From: Streptomyces sp. CC0208
GTDB taxonomy: Bacteria; Actinomycetota; Actinomycetes; Streptomycetales; Streptomycetaceae
DNA: 64,000 bases
Direction of reading: 5' to 3'
Assembly: GCF_003443735.1 (NCBI RefSeq)
Contig: NZ_CP031969.1
Coordinates: forward strand, 7,254,001 to 7,318,000
Below, one piece after another: positions 41,928 through 50,052 of the stretch. The notes beneath the pieces are model-generated. The model made no database searches and was not told where the DNA came from. It was given only the letters and a program-made list of their open reading frames with translations. Position 1 is the first letter of the stretch, and every line of letters starts with the position of its first letter. The position numbers and the translations under genes were made by a program.

Positions 41928-42434
41928 ATGACGCACGACTTGGTCACCACCCTGCGCCCGCTGCTCACCGCCGAGGCCTCGGCGGAGGCACATGCCTCCG
42001 GTACGGAACCCGCCGATCTGGAACAGGCGGTCTGGCTCCGCCTCCTGGAGCACCTGGAGACCCAGGGCCCGCCCCTCGACCCGCCCGGCTGGCTCCGCCG
42101 CGCCGTCCGCTCCGAGTCCCGCCGCAGCCGTCGTACGACCCGCCTCGAACGGCCCTACGACACCGAGCCCGCGGCCGACGCCGACCGCACCCCCGAGCAG
42201 CTCACCCTCGCCGCGGCCCGGCGCAGGGCCCTGCACGACGCGGTGCGCCGACTGCCCGGCCGCTGCCCCTCGCTGATGGCGGCCCTCCTGTCCCCGAGGG
42301 ACCTCACCTACCGGGAGATCGCGGGGGAGTTGGGTATCTCACAGGGCAGTCTCGGTCCGGAACGTTCCAGATGCCTGGGATGTCTGCGACGACTGCTTGC
42401 ACCGGAGGTTGCGACACGCCGAACACGGGGATAG
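41928..42434 (+). CDS. ECF-like sigma factor (short)
   Basis: A 168-residue protein. The N-terminus resembles a shortened sigma region 2 (DLEQAVWLRLLEHLETQGPP, PPGWLRRAVRSESRRSRR). The C-terminus has sigma region 4 with AVRRLPGRCPSLMAALLS and a helix-turn-helix LTYREIAGELGISQGSLG, followed by RSRCLGCLRRLL. No anti-sigma gene is adjacent. ATG 41928 has no ribosome site, suggesting a leaderless message. The target promoters are unknown. Confidence 0.82.
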   Translation: MTHDLVTTLRPLLTAEASAEAHASGTEPADLEQAVWLRLLEHLETQGPPLDPPGWLRRAVRSESRRSRRTTRLERPYDTEPAADADRTPEQLTLAAARRRALHDAVRRLPGRCPSLMAALLSPRDLTYREIAGELGISQGSLGPERSRCLGCLRRLLAPEVATRRTRG

Positions 42435-42479
42435 GAGTGGGGGACGACAGGCGATCAGGTGAGCGGGAGGCGTGCGCAC

Positions 42480-42977
42480 ATGGGCATGAGCGTGACCATC
42501 TCTGCGGCGGCCGAGCAGGACGCGGAGCAGATCTTCAGGCTGCAGTACCTGTGCTTCCAGAGTGAGGCGGCGCTGTACGGCAACTACCGCATCGATCCGC
42601 TCGTCCAGACCCTGGACTCGGTCCGTGCCGAGGTGGCCTCGGACTGTGTCTTCGTGGCCCGCCTGGGAGATGAGGTGGTCGGCTCGGTCCGCGGCCGCGT
42701 CACCGAGGACGGCTCGGCCGCCATCGGCAAACTCTGCGTCCACCCCCGCCTCCAGGGCCACGGCATCGGCGCCCGTCTCCTCCGGGCGGCCGAATCCGCC
42801 CTCGCGGACGACCGCGGCGCCACCAGCTTCCGCCTCTTCACCGGCCACCGCAGCGAGGGCAACCTCCGCCTCTACCGCAAGGTCGGCTACCAGACGGTGG
42901 GCACGTCGGAGGGTGAGGACGGGGTCCCGATGATCGTCCTGGAGAAGCCGGCGGGGACGTATGCAGCTACGGCCTGA
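42480..42977 (+). CDS. GNAT family N-acetyltransferase
   Basis: A 165-residue GCN5-type acetyltransferase. The acetyl-CoA loop is KLCVHPRLQGHGIGARLLRA, and the C-terminal strand is FRLFTGHRSEGNLRLYRKVG. The substrate is unknown. ATG 42480 is chosen because GGGAGG lies upstream; GTG 42459 is possible. It is located 45 bases after the sigma-factor gene and may be cotranscribed with it. Confidence 0.87.
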   Translation: MGMSVTISAAAEQDAEQIFRLQYLCFQSEAALYGNYRIDPLVQTLDSVRAEVASDCVFVARLGDEVVGSVRGRVTEDGSAAIGKLCVHPRLQGHGIGARLLRAAESALADDRGATSFRLFTGHRSEGNLRLYRKVGYQTVGTSEGEDGVPMIVLEKPAGTYAATA

Positions 42978-42982
42978 TATGT

Positions 42983-43030
42983 GCCTTTAAGGGGCGCGGG
43001 GAACTGCGCGACCAGCCACGACGGACCGGA
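42983..43030 (+). repeat. Dispersed 3'-end repeat, copy E
   Basis: CCTTTAAGGGGCGCGGGGAA, then CTGCGCGACCAGCCACGACG, starting a few bases after the GNAT stop codon. Confidence 0.85.
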
Positions 43031-43045
43031 TGCCGCCACTCGACC

Positions 43046-43459
43046 TCAGGTGGCATCCCCGTCCCGCGCACCCTTCCGCAACCAATAGATGGCCGAAAGC
43101 GGCAGCAGCACGGGAATGAACAGATACCCGATCCCGAAGTCCGACCACACGGTCGCGTCAGGAAACGCGGACGGCTCGACCAACGTCCAGGTCCCCACCG
43201 TCAGCACACCCAACAGCTCCACGACACAGCACACCAGCGCCGCCCTGCGAGCCGTCTCCCCACCCCGCACCAACGAGTACGTGATGAACCCGTAGACGAC
43301 ACCGGCGACGGCGGACAGCGAATAGGCAAGCGGCGCCCGGTCGAACTCCGTGGAGATCTGCACGGCCGAACGCGAAACCGCTCCGACCACCATCACCCCG
43401 TACAGCCATACCAGCAGCGTCCCCGGCCCACTGGTCAGCCGCCGCCGGCCGCCGCTCAC
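43046..43459 (-). CDS. Small four-helix membrane protein
   Basis: A 137-residue integral membrane protein with hydrophobic segments TLLVWLYGVMVVGAV, AYSLSAVAGVVYGFITYSLV, ALVCCVVELLGVLTV and GIGYLFIPVLLPLSAIYWL. No family function is recognised. GTG 43459 lies one base after the stop of the upstream gene, with GGGGAGG before it, so the two are coupled. An ATG at 43480 inside the upstream gene is less likely. Confidence 0.75.
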   Translation of the reverse strand: MSGGRRRLTSGPGTLLVWLYGVMVVGAVSRSAVQISTEFDRAPLAYSLSAVAGVVYGFITYSLVRGGETARRAALVCCVVELLGVLTVGTWTLVEPSAFPDATVWSDFGIGYLFIPVLLPLSAIYWLRKGARDGDAT

Positions 43460-43460
43460 G

Positions 43461-43820
43461 TCAGCCTCCCCAGATGTCATAGAGCCGCACCTCCAGAACG
43501 GCCAGCACCACACCGCCGGCGGCAACCGTCACCGATCCCCACCGCGTCCGCTCCGCGAGCGACATGAACCCCGCCGCCGGCACACACGCGAACGCCCCCA
43601 GCAGATAGGCGACGAAGATCGTCGTCCCCTGCTCCGGCTTCTCGCCCCGTGCCAGCTGCACGATCCCGACCACCAGCTGAACCAGCGCCAGCACCGACAC
43701 GACGGCCATCCCGATGAAGTGCCAGTCCTTGGTCGGCTCGTCACGGTAGGCGGCCCAGCCGCACCAGGCGGCCAGCAGCAGCGCGGCGACGCCGGTCACC
43801 AGCGTCAGGACATCAAACAT
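43461..43820 (-). CDS. Small four-helix membrane protein
   Basis: A 119-residue membrane protein: LTLVTGVAALLLAAWCGWAA, FIGMAVVSVLALVQLVVGIV, TTIFVAYLLGAFACVPAAGF, SVTVAAGGVVLAVLEV. No enzymatic motif. It is the first gene of a two-gene unit with the 137-residue membrane protein and divergent from the HAD gene. The function is unknown. Confidence 0.75.
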   Translation of the reverse strand: MFDVLTLVTGVAALLLAAWCGWAAYRDEPTKDWHFIGMAVVSVLALVQLVVGIVQLARGEKPEQGTTIFVAYLLGAFACVPAAGFMSLAERTRWGSVTVAAGGVVLAVLEVRLYDIWGG

Positions 43821-43889
43821 GCGGCGAGCCTATTACGGCGCAAAAGGCCTGATGCGGCCGCCCCCGCCCGGCACCGTAGGGTCGACGGC

Positions 43890-44579
43890 ATGAAGATCCA
43901 GGCCGAAGCCCTCCTGTTCGACAACGACGGAACCCTCGTCTCCTCCCTCGAATCCGTCCACCGCTGCTGGACGCGCTGGGCGGCGGAGTTCGGCATCACC
44001 GCGGAGGCGTTCGCACAGGTCGAACTGCACGGGCGCCCGGCCGTCGAGATAGCAGCGGACCTGCTCCCCGCCGACGTCGTGCCACGGGCCCTCGCGCGGA
44101 TCGAGGAGTTGGAGGTGGAGGACGTACCCAACGGCGGTGTTCATCTGCTGCCCGGGACCGCGGCCTTCCTGGACTCGCTGTCCTCCCCCAACTTCTCGGC
44201 TACGCTCGAAGCCCGGGGGACCCCCATCCGCTGGGCCGTCGTCACCTCCGCCACCCGCCGTCTCGCCGAGGCCCGGCTCGACGCCGTCGGCATCCTGCCC
44301 AAGACCCTGGTCGCCGCCGACGACGTCACCCGCGGCAAGCCCGACCCCGAGCCCTATCTGCTCGCCGCCCGCGAACTCGGCGTCGACCCGTCCCGCTGTG
44401 TCGTCTTCGAGGACGCCCCCGCGGGCCTGCGCGCAGGCCGCGCCGCCGGTATGACCACCGTGGCCTTGACCACAACCCACCAGGCCCATGAGCTCGACGC
44501 CGACCTGGTGGTGGAGAACCTGTCGGCCTTGTCGGCTCTGGTCACCGCCAAGAACGTGGAGATCTCCGTCCGCTCCTGA
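43890..44579 (+). CDS. HAD-superfamily hydrolase (sugar-phosphatase-like)
   Basis: A 229-residue HAD phosphatase of the beta-phosphoglucomutase/sugar-phosphatase subgroup. Motif I FDNDGTLVSS (nucleophile Asp and acid/base Asp), motif II VVTSATRRL, motif III Lys in GKPDPEPYLLA, motif IV FEDAPAGLRAG. Residues about 98-113 (SSPNFSATLEARGTPI) look like an insertion between the cap and the core, encoded by a GC-rich repeat-like segment. ATG 43890 lacks a ribosome site. Confidence 0.88.
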   Translation: MKIQAEALLFDNDGTLVSSLESVHRCWTRWAAEFGITAEAFAQVELHGRPAVEIAADLLPADVVPRALARIEELEVEDVPNGGVHLLPGTAAFLDSLSSPNFSATLEARGTPIRWAVVTSATRRLAEARLDAVGILPKTLVAADDVTRGKPDPEPYLLAARELGVDPSRCVVFEDAPAGLRAGRAAGMTTVALTTTHQAHELDADLVVENLSALSALVTAKNVEISVRS

Positions 44580-44618
44580 CGCCTGTCCACCGCTGTCCAC
44601 CATGCGGACAACGGGTTC

Positions 44619-44646
44619 TTGGCCGCCCCCATACGTCTGCTTTACT
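44619..44646 (+). promoter_or_regulatory. Promoter of the Cys-rich leader transcript
   Basis: TTGGCC (44619-44624), 16-base spacer, TTTACT (44641-44646), with the leader ATG at 44653 where transcription would begin. This arrangement fits a leaderless leader peptide. Confidence 0.45.
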
Positions 44647-44652
44647 GATCGC

Positions 44653-44739
44653 ATGACCACGACGAGCTCCCGCACCCTTGCGACCGAGGCGACCCTGACG
44701 CCCGGTGCTCGTTGTATGTGTCGAATGTGCGCCTGTTAG
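44653..44739 (+). CDS. Cysteine-rich leader peptide upstream of metNIQ
   Basis: A 28-residue open frame ending RCMCRMCAC followed by TAG. Four of its last nine residues are Cys, otherwise a rare residue. It starts exactly where a leaderless transcript from TTGGCC-16-TTTACT would begin, and stops about 160 bases before metN. Cys-rich leaders that attenuate sulphur operons are described in mycobacteria. By analogy, ribosome stalling when Cys-tRNA is scarce could open metNIQ expression. The coding status is inferred from position and composition only. Confidence 0.6.
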   Translation: MTTTSSRTLATEATLTPGARCMCRMCAC

Positions 44740-44765
44740 AGGGCCCCCGCACCACCCCCTTGAGT

Positions 44766-44880
44766 CTCGCGCCCCGAAGCGAGCCGCCCCGGCACGTCCG
44801 TACGCCGTGAACGCCGTACGTGACCCATGTGCCCGCGCACGACTTCTCTCCCGTACCAGGGCACACCCACGCCCGGGTAC
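44766..44880 (+). promoter_or_regulatory. Hairpins between leader peptide and metN (candidate attenuator)
   Basis: Three short dyads: CTCGC/GCGAG (44766-44783), CGTACG twice (44799-44804 and 44815-44820), and GTACC-A-GGGC pairing with GCCC-G-GGTAC (44853-44880), 20 bases before the metN start. Any of them could terminate transcription or mask translation depending on ribosome position in the leader. Confidence 0.4.
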
Positions 44881-44900
44881 TCGACAGTGACGGAAACCCA

Positions 44901-45932
44901 GTGATCACGACAACAGGCCTGACCAAGGTCTACCGCTCGCGCGGCCGTGAGGTCACCGCCCTGGACGGCGTCGATCTCCATGTCCGCGAAGGCGAGGTGT
45001 ACGGCGTCATCGGCCAGTCCGGCGCCGGCAAGTCCTCGCTCATCCGCTGCGTCAACCTGCTGGAGCGCCCCACCGCCGGCACCGTGACCGTCGCCGGACA
45101 GGACCTCACCGCCCTCGCGGGCCGCGGTCAGCGCGCCGGCAAGGAGCTGCGGCAGGCGCGCAGCCGTATCGGCATGGTCTTCCAGCACTTCAACCTGCTG
45201 TCCACCCGGACGGTCCGGGACAACGTCGAACTACCGCTGGAGATCCTCGGCAAGTCCGGCAAGGAGCGCTCCCGCAAGGCACTTGAGCTCCTGGAGCTCG
45301 TCGGACTCGCCGACCAGGCGGGCGCCTACCCGGCCCAGCTCTCCGGCGGCCAGAAGCAGCGCGTCGGCATCGCCCGCGCCCTGGCCGGCGACCCCAAGGT
45401 GCTGCTGTCCGACGAGGCCACCAGCGCCCTCGACCCCGAGACCACGCGCTCGATCCTCCAGCTGCTGCGCGACCTGAACCGGCAGTTGGGCCTCACCGTC
45501 CTGCTCATCACCCACGAGATGGACGTCGTGAAGTCGGTCTGCGACTCGGCGGCCCTGATGGAGAACGGTCGCATCGTGGAGTCCGGCACGGTCAGTGAAC
45601 TGCTCGGGACTCCCGGCTCCGAGCTGGCCTCCGCTCTCTTCCCCGTCGGCGGCGCCGCCACCGGCGAGGACCGGACCGTCATCGACGTGACCTTCCAGGG
45701 GGAGGCGGCCACCCGGCCCGTCATCTCCCAGCTCTCGCGCACCTACAACATCGACATATCGATCCTCGGGGCCGCCATCGACACCGTCGGCGGCCTCCAG
45801 GTCGGCCGGATGCGCATCGAACTGCCCGGCCGCTACGAGGACAACGTGGTGCCGGTGGGCTTCCTGCGCGAACAGGGCCTGCAGATCGACATCGTCGGTG
45901 AGCCCCAGCTGGCGAAGGAAGGTGCCAAGTGA
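44901..45932 (+). CDS. metN: Methionine ABC transporter ATP-binding protein
   Basis: ATPase of an NlpA-family importer of methionine (or related sulphur amino acids). The 343-residue protein has Walker A IGQSGAGKSSLIR, Q-loop MVFQHFNLL, signature QLSGGQKQRVGIARAL, Walker B VLLSDEATSALDPE, and switch LLITHEMD. A C-terminal NIL regulatory domain (about 265-335, VISQLSRTYNIDISILGAA) usually gives substrate feedback inhibition. GTG 44901 gives the family-typical start; a start at 44820 would add 27 residues. Its stop overlaps the metI start. Confidence 0.95.
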   Translation: MITTTGLTKVYRSRGREVTALDGVDLHVREGEVYGVIGQSGAGKSSLIRCVNLLERPTAGTVTVAGQDLTALAGRGQRAGKELRQARSRIGMVFQHFNLLSTRTVRDNVELPLEILGKSGKERSRKALELLELVGLADQAGAYPAQLSGGQKQRVGIARALAGDPKVLLSDEATSALDPETTRSILQLLRDLNRQLGLTVLLITHEMDVVKSVCDSAALMENGRIVESGTVSELLGTPGSELASALFPVGGAATGEDRTVIDVTFQGEAATRPVISQLSRTYNIDISILGAAIDTVGGLQVGRMRIELPGRYEDNVVPVGFLREQGLQIDIVGEPQLAKEGAK

Positions 45933-46654
45933 CCTGGTCCGAGATGCAGCCCCTGCTGGAGCAGGCGTGTTGGGACACCCTCTACATGGTCGGCTGGTCC
46001 ACCGTCATCGCCGTCGTGGGCGGTCTGCCGCTCGGTGTCCTGCTCGTCCTCACCGACCGGGGCGGGCTCCTCCAGAACGTCGTCGCGAACAAGGTCATCG
46101 GGCAGGTCGTGAACGTCGCCCGCTCGATGCCGTTCATCATCCTCATGGTCGCGCTCATGGGCTTCACCCGCTCGATCACCGGCACGACCATCGGCCGCGA
46201 GGCCGCCATCGTGCCGCTCGCCATCGGCGCGATCCCGTTCTTCGCACGCCTCGTCGAGACGGCTGTCCGCGAAGTGGACGGCGGGCTGGTCGAGGCCGTG
46301 CAGTCGATGGGCGGCAACACCTGGACGATCGTCCGCAAGGTCCTCGTGCCGGAAGCGCTGCCCTCGCTCATCGCCAGCACCACCACCACGATCGTCGCGC
46401 TCATCGGCTACTCCGCGATGGCCGGCACCGTCGGCGCCGGCGGTCTCGGCGACATCGCCATCCGCTACGGCTACCAGCGCTTCGAGACCCAGCTGATGTG
46501 GATCACCGTCGCGATCCTCGCCGTCGTCATCTCGCTCATCCAGTTCGCCGGCGACTTCGCGGCCCGCTCGCTGCACCGCCGCGGCGGTCGCTCCGGCCCG
46601 GCGCCGAAGCTGCGGCTGCTGAAGGCCTCGACGGCGGACACCAAGACCGTCTGA
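45929..46654 (+). CDS. metI: Methionine ABC transporter permease
   Basis: A 241-residue membrane component with about five helices and the EAA coupling loop (VDGGLVEAVQSMGGNTWTIV). Also NVARSMPFIILMVALMGFTR and SAMAGTVGAGGLGDIAIRYG, typical of MetI. GTG 45929 overlaps the metN stop, so the genes are coupled. metQ follows 65 bases later. Confidence 0.95.
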   Translation: MTWSEMQPLLEQACWDTLYMVGWSTVIAVVGGLPLGVLLVLTDRGGLLQNVVANKVIGQVVNVARSMPFIILMVALMGFTRSITGTTIGREAAIVPLAIGAIPFFARLVETAVREVDGGLVEAVQSMGGNTWTIVRKVLVPEALPSLIASTTTTIVALIGYSAMAGTVGAGGLGDIAIRYGYQRFETQLMWITVAILAVVISLIQFAGDFAARSLHRRGGRSGPAPKLRLLKASTADTKTV

Positions 46655-46719
46655 CGACACCCGAACGTCCCGTGCACCCCATCGCGGGATCACTGCACCC
46701 AAAAGGAAAGGCACTTTTC

Positions 46720-47550
46720 GTGCGTAACACCGTAAAGTTCTCCACCGCCGTCCTCGCCGCCGGAGCCCTCACCTTCGGGCTCAGCGCCTGCGGTTCGTCG
46801 GACTCGGACTCCGCCTCCGACACCAGCGGACCGCTGGTCGTCGCCGCGAGCCCCACCCCGCACGCCGAGATCCTGAACTACATCAAGGAGAACCTGGCGA
46901 AGAAGGCGGGCCTCGACCTGGAGGTCAAGGAGTTCCAGGACTACATCGTGCCGAACACGGCGACCGAGGACGGCTCGGTGGACGCCAACTACTTCCAGAA
47001 CCAGCCCTACCTCGACGACTTCAACAAGAAGCGCGGCACGCACATCGTGCCCGTCGTCACGGTGCATCTGGAGCCGCTCGGCCTCTACTCCCACAAGGTG
47101 AAGAGCGTCGACGCCCTGAAGAGCGGTGCGACCGTCGCGGTCCCGAACGACGCCGTCAACGAGGCCCGCTCCCTGAAGCTGCTCGCCGCCAACGGGCTGA
47201 TCACGCTCAAGGACGGCGTCGGCAGCGAGGCGACCCCGCAGGACATCGCCAAGAACCCGAAGAACCTCAAGTTCAAGGAGGTCGAGGCGGCCCAGACCGT
47301 GCGCTCCCTCGACGACGTGGACGCGGCGGTGGTCAACGGCAACTACGCCATCTCCGCCGACCTCAAGCCGGCCAAGGACGCCCTCGTCCTGGAGTCCGCG
47401 AAGAACAGCCCCTACGGCAACTTCCTCGCGGTGAAGGACGGCAACCAGGACGACCCGCGCGTGAAGAAGCTCGCCAAGCTCCTCACCTCCCCCGAGGTCA
47501 AGAAGTTCATCGAGGACAAGTACGCCGGTTCGGTCATCCCCTCCTTCTGA
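46720..47550 (+). CDS. metQ: Methionine ABC transporter substrate-binding lipoprotein
   Basis: A 276-residue NlpA-family lipoprotein with lipobox FGLSAC (Cys about 24) followed by a Ser/Asp linker. Family pieces: ASPTPHAEILNYIKE, EFQDYIVPNTATEDGSVDAN, YFQNQPYLDDFN, VAVPNDAVNEARSLKLLAAN, NGNYAISADL. AAAAGGAAAGG precedes GTG 46720. It delivers the substrate to MetNI. Homologues bind methionine or, in some groups, cyst(e)ine or its derivatives; the Cys-rich leader upstream makes the second possibility worth testing. Confidence 0.95.
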   Translation: MRNTVKFSTAVLAAGALTFGLSACGSSDSDSASDTSGPLVVAASPTPHAEILNYIKENLAKKAGLDLEVKEFQDYIVPNTATEDGSVDANYFQNQPYLDDFNKKRGTHIVPVVTVHLEPLGLYSHKVKSVDALKSGATVAVPNDAVNEARSLKLLAANGLITLKDGVGSEATPQDIAKNPKNLKFKEVEAAQTVRSLDDVDAAVVNGNYAISADLKPAKDALVLESAKNSPYGNFLAVKDGNQDDPRVKKLAKLLTSPEVKKFIEDKYAGSVIPSF

Positions 47551-47588
47551 ACGGCGTAGCCAGGGCGCGTATACGACGTATCGCCACG

Positions 47589-47625
47589 CACGGGGTCCAC
47601 TCGCTCACCATGTGTGGGCCCCGTG
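47589..47625 (+). terminator. Hairpin terminator after metQ
   Basis: CACGGGGTCCAC (47589-47600) pairs with GTGGGCCCCGTG (47614-47625), with one G-U pair. It lies 38 bases after the metQ stop. Confidence 0.75.
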
Positions 47626-47704
47626 ATGCGGTTCGGTGCTTTCATGCTGCATGCTGGGCAGTTCAGCAGGCCTCGCAGGTTTTCCGACGGTTACGGAGTG
47701 GCGC

Positions 47705-48343
47705 ATGACTGGCACCTTCCCCAACATCTCCATCAGCACGGAGCGGTTGGTGCTGCGCCCCCTGGACGAGGACGACGTGCCCGCGCTGGCCGAGATGATG
47801 AACGACGAGCAGGTGGGGGCCTGGACCGACGTGCCCCAGCCCTACAGCGAGGACCAGGCGCGCGGCTGGATCACGCAGTACGCGCCGGCCGAGCGGGAGT
47901 CCGGTCGTGGCATCAACTTCGCCGTCACCGAGTTCCTCACCCAGCGCCTGGTCGGCGTCGTCCAGCTCGCGAAGACCAACTGGCACGTCCGTTCCACGGA
48001 GTTGTCGTACATCATCGCCCCCTGGGCCCGCGGCGAGGGCTACGCCTCCGAGGCCGCGCTCGCCACCGCCCAGTGGCTGTTCACCGACCAGAAGTTCGAG
48101 CGGATCGAGCTGCGCACGGCGGCCGACAACACCGCCTCCCAGCAGGTCGCGCAGAAGATCGGCTGTATCAGCGAAGGTGTCCTGCGAGGCGCCTGTATAG
48201 CGCACGTCCGCGCCGACGACGGCACCTGGAGCGACGTCCGCACCGACTTCATCGTGTGGAGCCTGCTGCCCGAGGACCTCGACGGAGCGGGCGACCGGCT
48301 GGCCGACACGGACGGCTTCACGACCTACTCCGACTGGAACTGA
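47705..48343 (+). CDS. RimJ/RimL-type GNAT acetyltransferase
   Basis: A 212-residue GNAT protein of the ribosomal-protein-acetylase-like group: ISTERLVLRPLDEDDVPALA, AKTNWHVRSTELSYIIAPWA, RGEGYASEAALATAQWLF (acetyl-CoA loop), RIELRTAADNTASQQVAQKI. It has a C-terminal extension of about 25 residues. ATG 47705 has a GGAG ribosome site. The substrate is unknown. Confidence 0.87.
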   Translation: MTGTFPNISISTERLVLRPLDEDDVPALAEMMNDEQVGAWTDVPQPYSEDQARGWITQYAPAERESGRGINFAVTEFLTQRLVGVVQLAKTNWHVRSTELSYIIAPWARGEGYASEAALATAQWLFTDQKFERIELRTAADNTASQQVAQKIGCISEGVLRGACIAHVRADDGTWSDVRTDFIVWSLLPEDLDGAGDRLADTDGFTTYSDWN

Positions 48344-48461
48344 CCGGATCCGGACCCGGGCCGGCGAAAGCGCTTCAGTGGCGCAGCGGGTACCCTCACG
48401 GAGCCGCCCGCGGGCTGCCCACCGACGACAACCCGCGCACACCCCTGGAGACTGAGAGACG

Positions 48462-49673
48462 ATGGCCGACCGGGTCACGGTGATCGGCTGGGACGGCTCG
48501 CCGCTGACCGCCGCGGCACGCTCCGCCCTCGGCGCCGCCACGCTGGTCGCGGGCGCCGCCCACCACCTCGCACTGCCCGAGGTCCCCCCCGCCGCCGAAC
48601 GCATCCGCCTCGGCAGCGTGGCCCTCGCCGCCCGCCGTATCACCGGCCACCGCGGCACCGCGGTCGTGCTAGCGGACGGCGATCCCGGATTCTTCGGAGT
48701 CGTACGGACCCTGCGCGCACCCGAGTTCGGTTTGGAGGTCGAGGTCGTCCCCGGCGTGTCCTCGGTCGCCGCCGCCTTCGCGCGGGCCGGTATGCCCTGG
48801 GACGACGCCCAGGTGGTCGTCGCCCACCGGCGCACCCTGCGCCGCGCGGTGAACGTGTGCCGGGCCCACCCCAAGGTCGCCGTCCTCACCTCGCCCGGCG
48901 CCGGACCCGCCGAACTCGGCCTGCTGATGGAGGGCGTCCACCGCACCTTCGTCATCTGCGAGGAACTGGGCACCGACCGCGAACAGGTCACCGTCGTCAC
49001 CTCCGACAAGGCCGCCGACCACACCTGGCGCGACCCCAACCTCGTCATCGTCATCGGCGGCACGGCCGCCGTCACGGAGGACGGCGGCTGGATCGCGGGC
49101 CGCGACCCGGCCGCCGCGCCCCGCGGCTGGACCCTGCCTGCCGAGGCCTACGGCGGCCTCATGGGCGAAGGGGAACTGGAGCCGCTCCGCGCGGCCCAAC
49201 TCGCCCGACTGGGACCGCGCGTCGGTGACCTCGTGTGGGACATCGGCTGCGGCAGCGGCGCCTTCGCCACCGAGGCCGCCCGGGCCGGGGCCGCCGTCAT
49301 CGCCGTCGACCGCGACCTGAGAGCCTGCGAGCGCACCGAGGCCAACGCCCGCGCTTTCGGACTCCAGGTCCAGATCGTCCCCGGCATCGCCCCGCACGTC
49401 CTGGAGAACCTGCCCGAACCGGATGTCGTCCGCGTCGGCGGCGGGGGAGTGGCCGTCGTCTCCGCGGTCGCCGACCGGCGTCCGCAGCGCATCGTCGCCC
49501 ACGCGGCCACCCGCGACGAGGCCGAACTCGTCGGCCGGGACCTCACCGAGCACGGCTACCGCGTCGAGTGCGCCCTCCTCCAGTCCGTCGAACTCGACAC
49601 CCGGGCCTGGACGGAGACGGAACGGAGTGTCGCGTTCCTGCTCAGCGGGGTCCTGCCGGACCGCACGGCCTGA
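48462..49673 (+). CDS. cobL: Precorrin-6Y C5,15-methyltransferase (CbiE-CbiT fusion)
   Basis: Adds methyl groups at C5 and C15 of precorrin-6B and decarboxylates the acetate side chain in cobalamin synthesis. 403 residues. The N-terminal CbiE tetrapyrrole methylase (1-200) has LADGDPGFFGV and VVPGVSSVAAAFARAG; the C-terminal CbiT methyltransferase (about 225-395) has the SAM motif VWDIGCGSGAFATEAARAG. Fusion is normal for CobL. The ATG is at 48462. It stands alone, 380 bases before the bluB-cobT fusion. Confidence 0.93.
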   Translation: MADRVTVIGWDGSPLTAAARSALGAATLVAGAAHHLALPEVPPAAERIRLGSVALAARRITGHRGTAVVLADGDPGFFGVVRTLRAPEFGLEVEVVPGVSSVAAAFARAGMPWDDAQVVVAHRRTLRRAVNVCRAHPKVAVLTSPGAGPAELGLLMEGVHRTFVICEELGTDREQVTVVTSDKAADHTWRDPNLVIVIGGTAAVTEDGGWIAGRDPAAAPRGWTLPAEAYGGLMGEGELEPLRAAQLARLGPRVGDLVWDIGCGSGAFATEAARAGAAVIAVDRDLRACERTEANARAFGLQVQIVPGIAPHVLENLPEPDVVRVGGGGVAVVSAVADRRPQRIVAHAATRDEAELVGRDLTEHGYRVECALLQSVELDTRAWTETERSVAFLLSGVLPDRTA

Positions 49674-49843
49674 CGACGCTCGCGGTGCGTTCGCCGTCCC
49701 CGTGATCCTGTTGTCGTACTGCGCGCGGTAGGCTGGCCGACCGTTGTACCGCTCCCGGCCGACCGGCATTCGTTCGTCAATGTCCGGAAAGCGCGCCCGT
49801 TTTGGGATGGGGTGCGGTACGGCAGAACCGGAGGACGCGCAAC

Positions 49844-50023
49844 GTGGCGCAGTCCACAGTGGGCTGTCGCGGATCAACCTGTCGCGACGGGAGAACGGCC
49901 GGGACAATGCCAGTTAATGGCTTTGTCGTCTTTCTCGGCGGGCCGTTCGTGCCGCTGGGCACGCACGCTCGTTCTTCACTACGGGGGCGGTCGGTGCGCC
50001 GTCCCCCGGTGAGCTGGTCGTAG
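49844..50023 (+). CDS. Possible small ORF upstream of bluB-cobT
   Basis: A 59-codon frame from GTG with a strong ribosome site (CGGAGGACGCGCAAC). It includes MPVNGFVVFLGGPFVPLG and two Cys near the N-terminus, and ends 29 bases before the bluB-cobT ATG. Composition is not clearly coding. It may be a leader peptide, a small membrane protein, or chance. The rest of 49674-50052 shows nothing recognisable; no cobalamin-riboswitch B12 box was found. Confidence 0.35.
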   Translation: MAQSTVGCRGSTCRDGRTAGTMPVNGFVVFLGGPFVPLGTHARSSLRGRSVRRPPVSWS

Positions 50024-50052
50024 AAGCACTAACCGATGGGCGAGGGGTACGC

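Noticed and set aside
44580..44900. SAM riboswitch before metN
   Set aside because: No conserved SAM-I or SAM-II core was recognised; the leader peptide and short hairpins explain the region better.
49674..50052. Cobalamin riboswitch before bluB-cobT
   Set aside because: No B12-box-like GCCACTG element or extended stem set was found in this gap.
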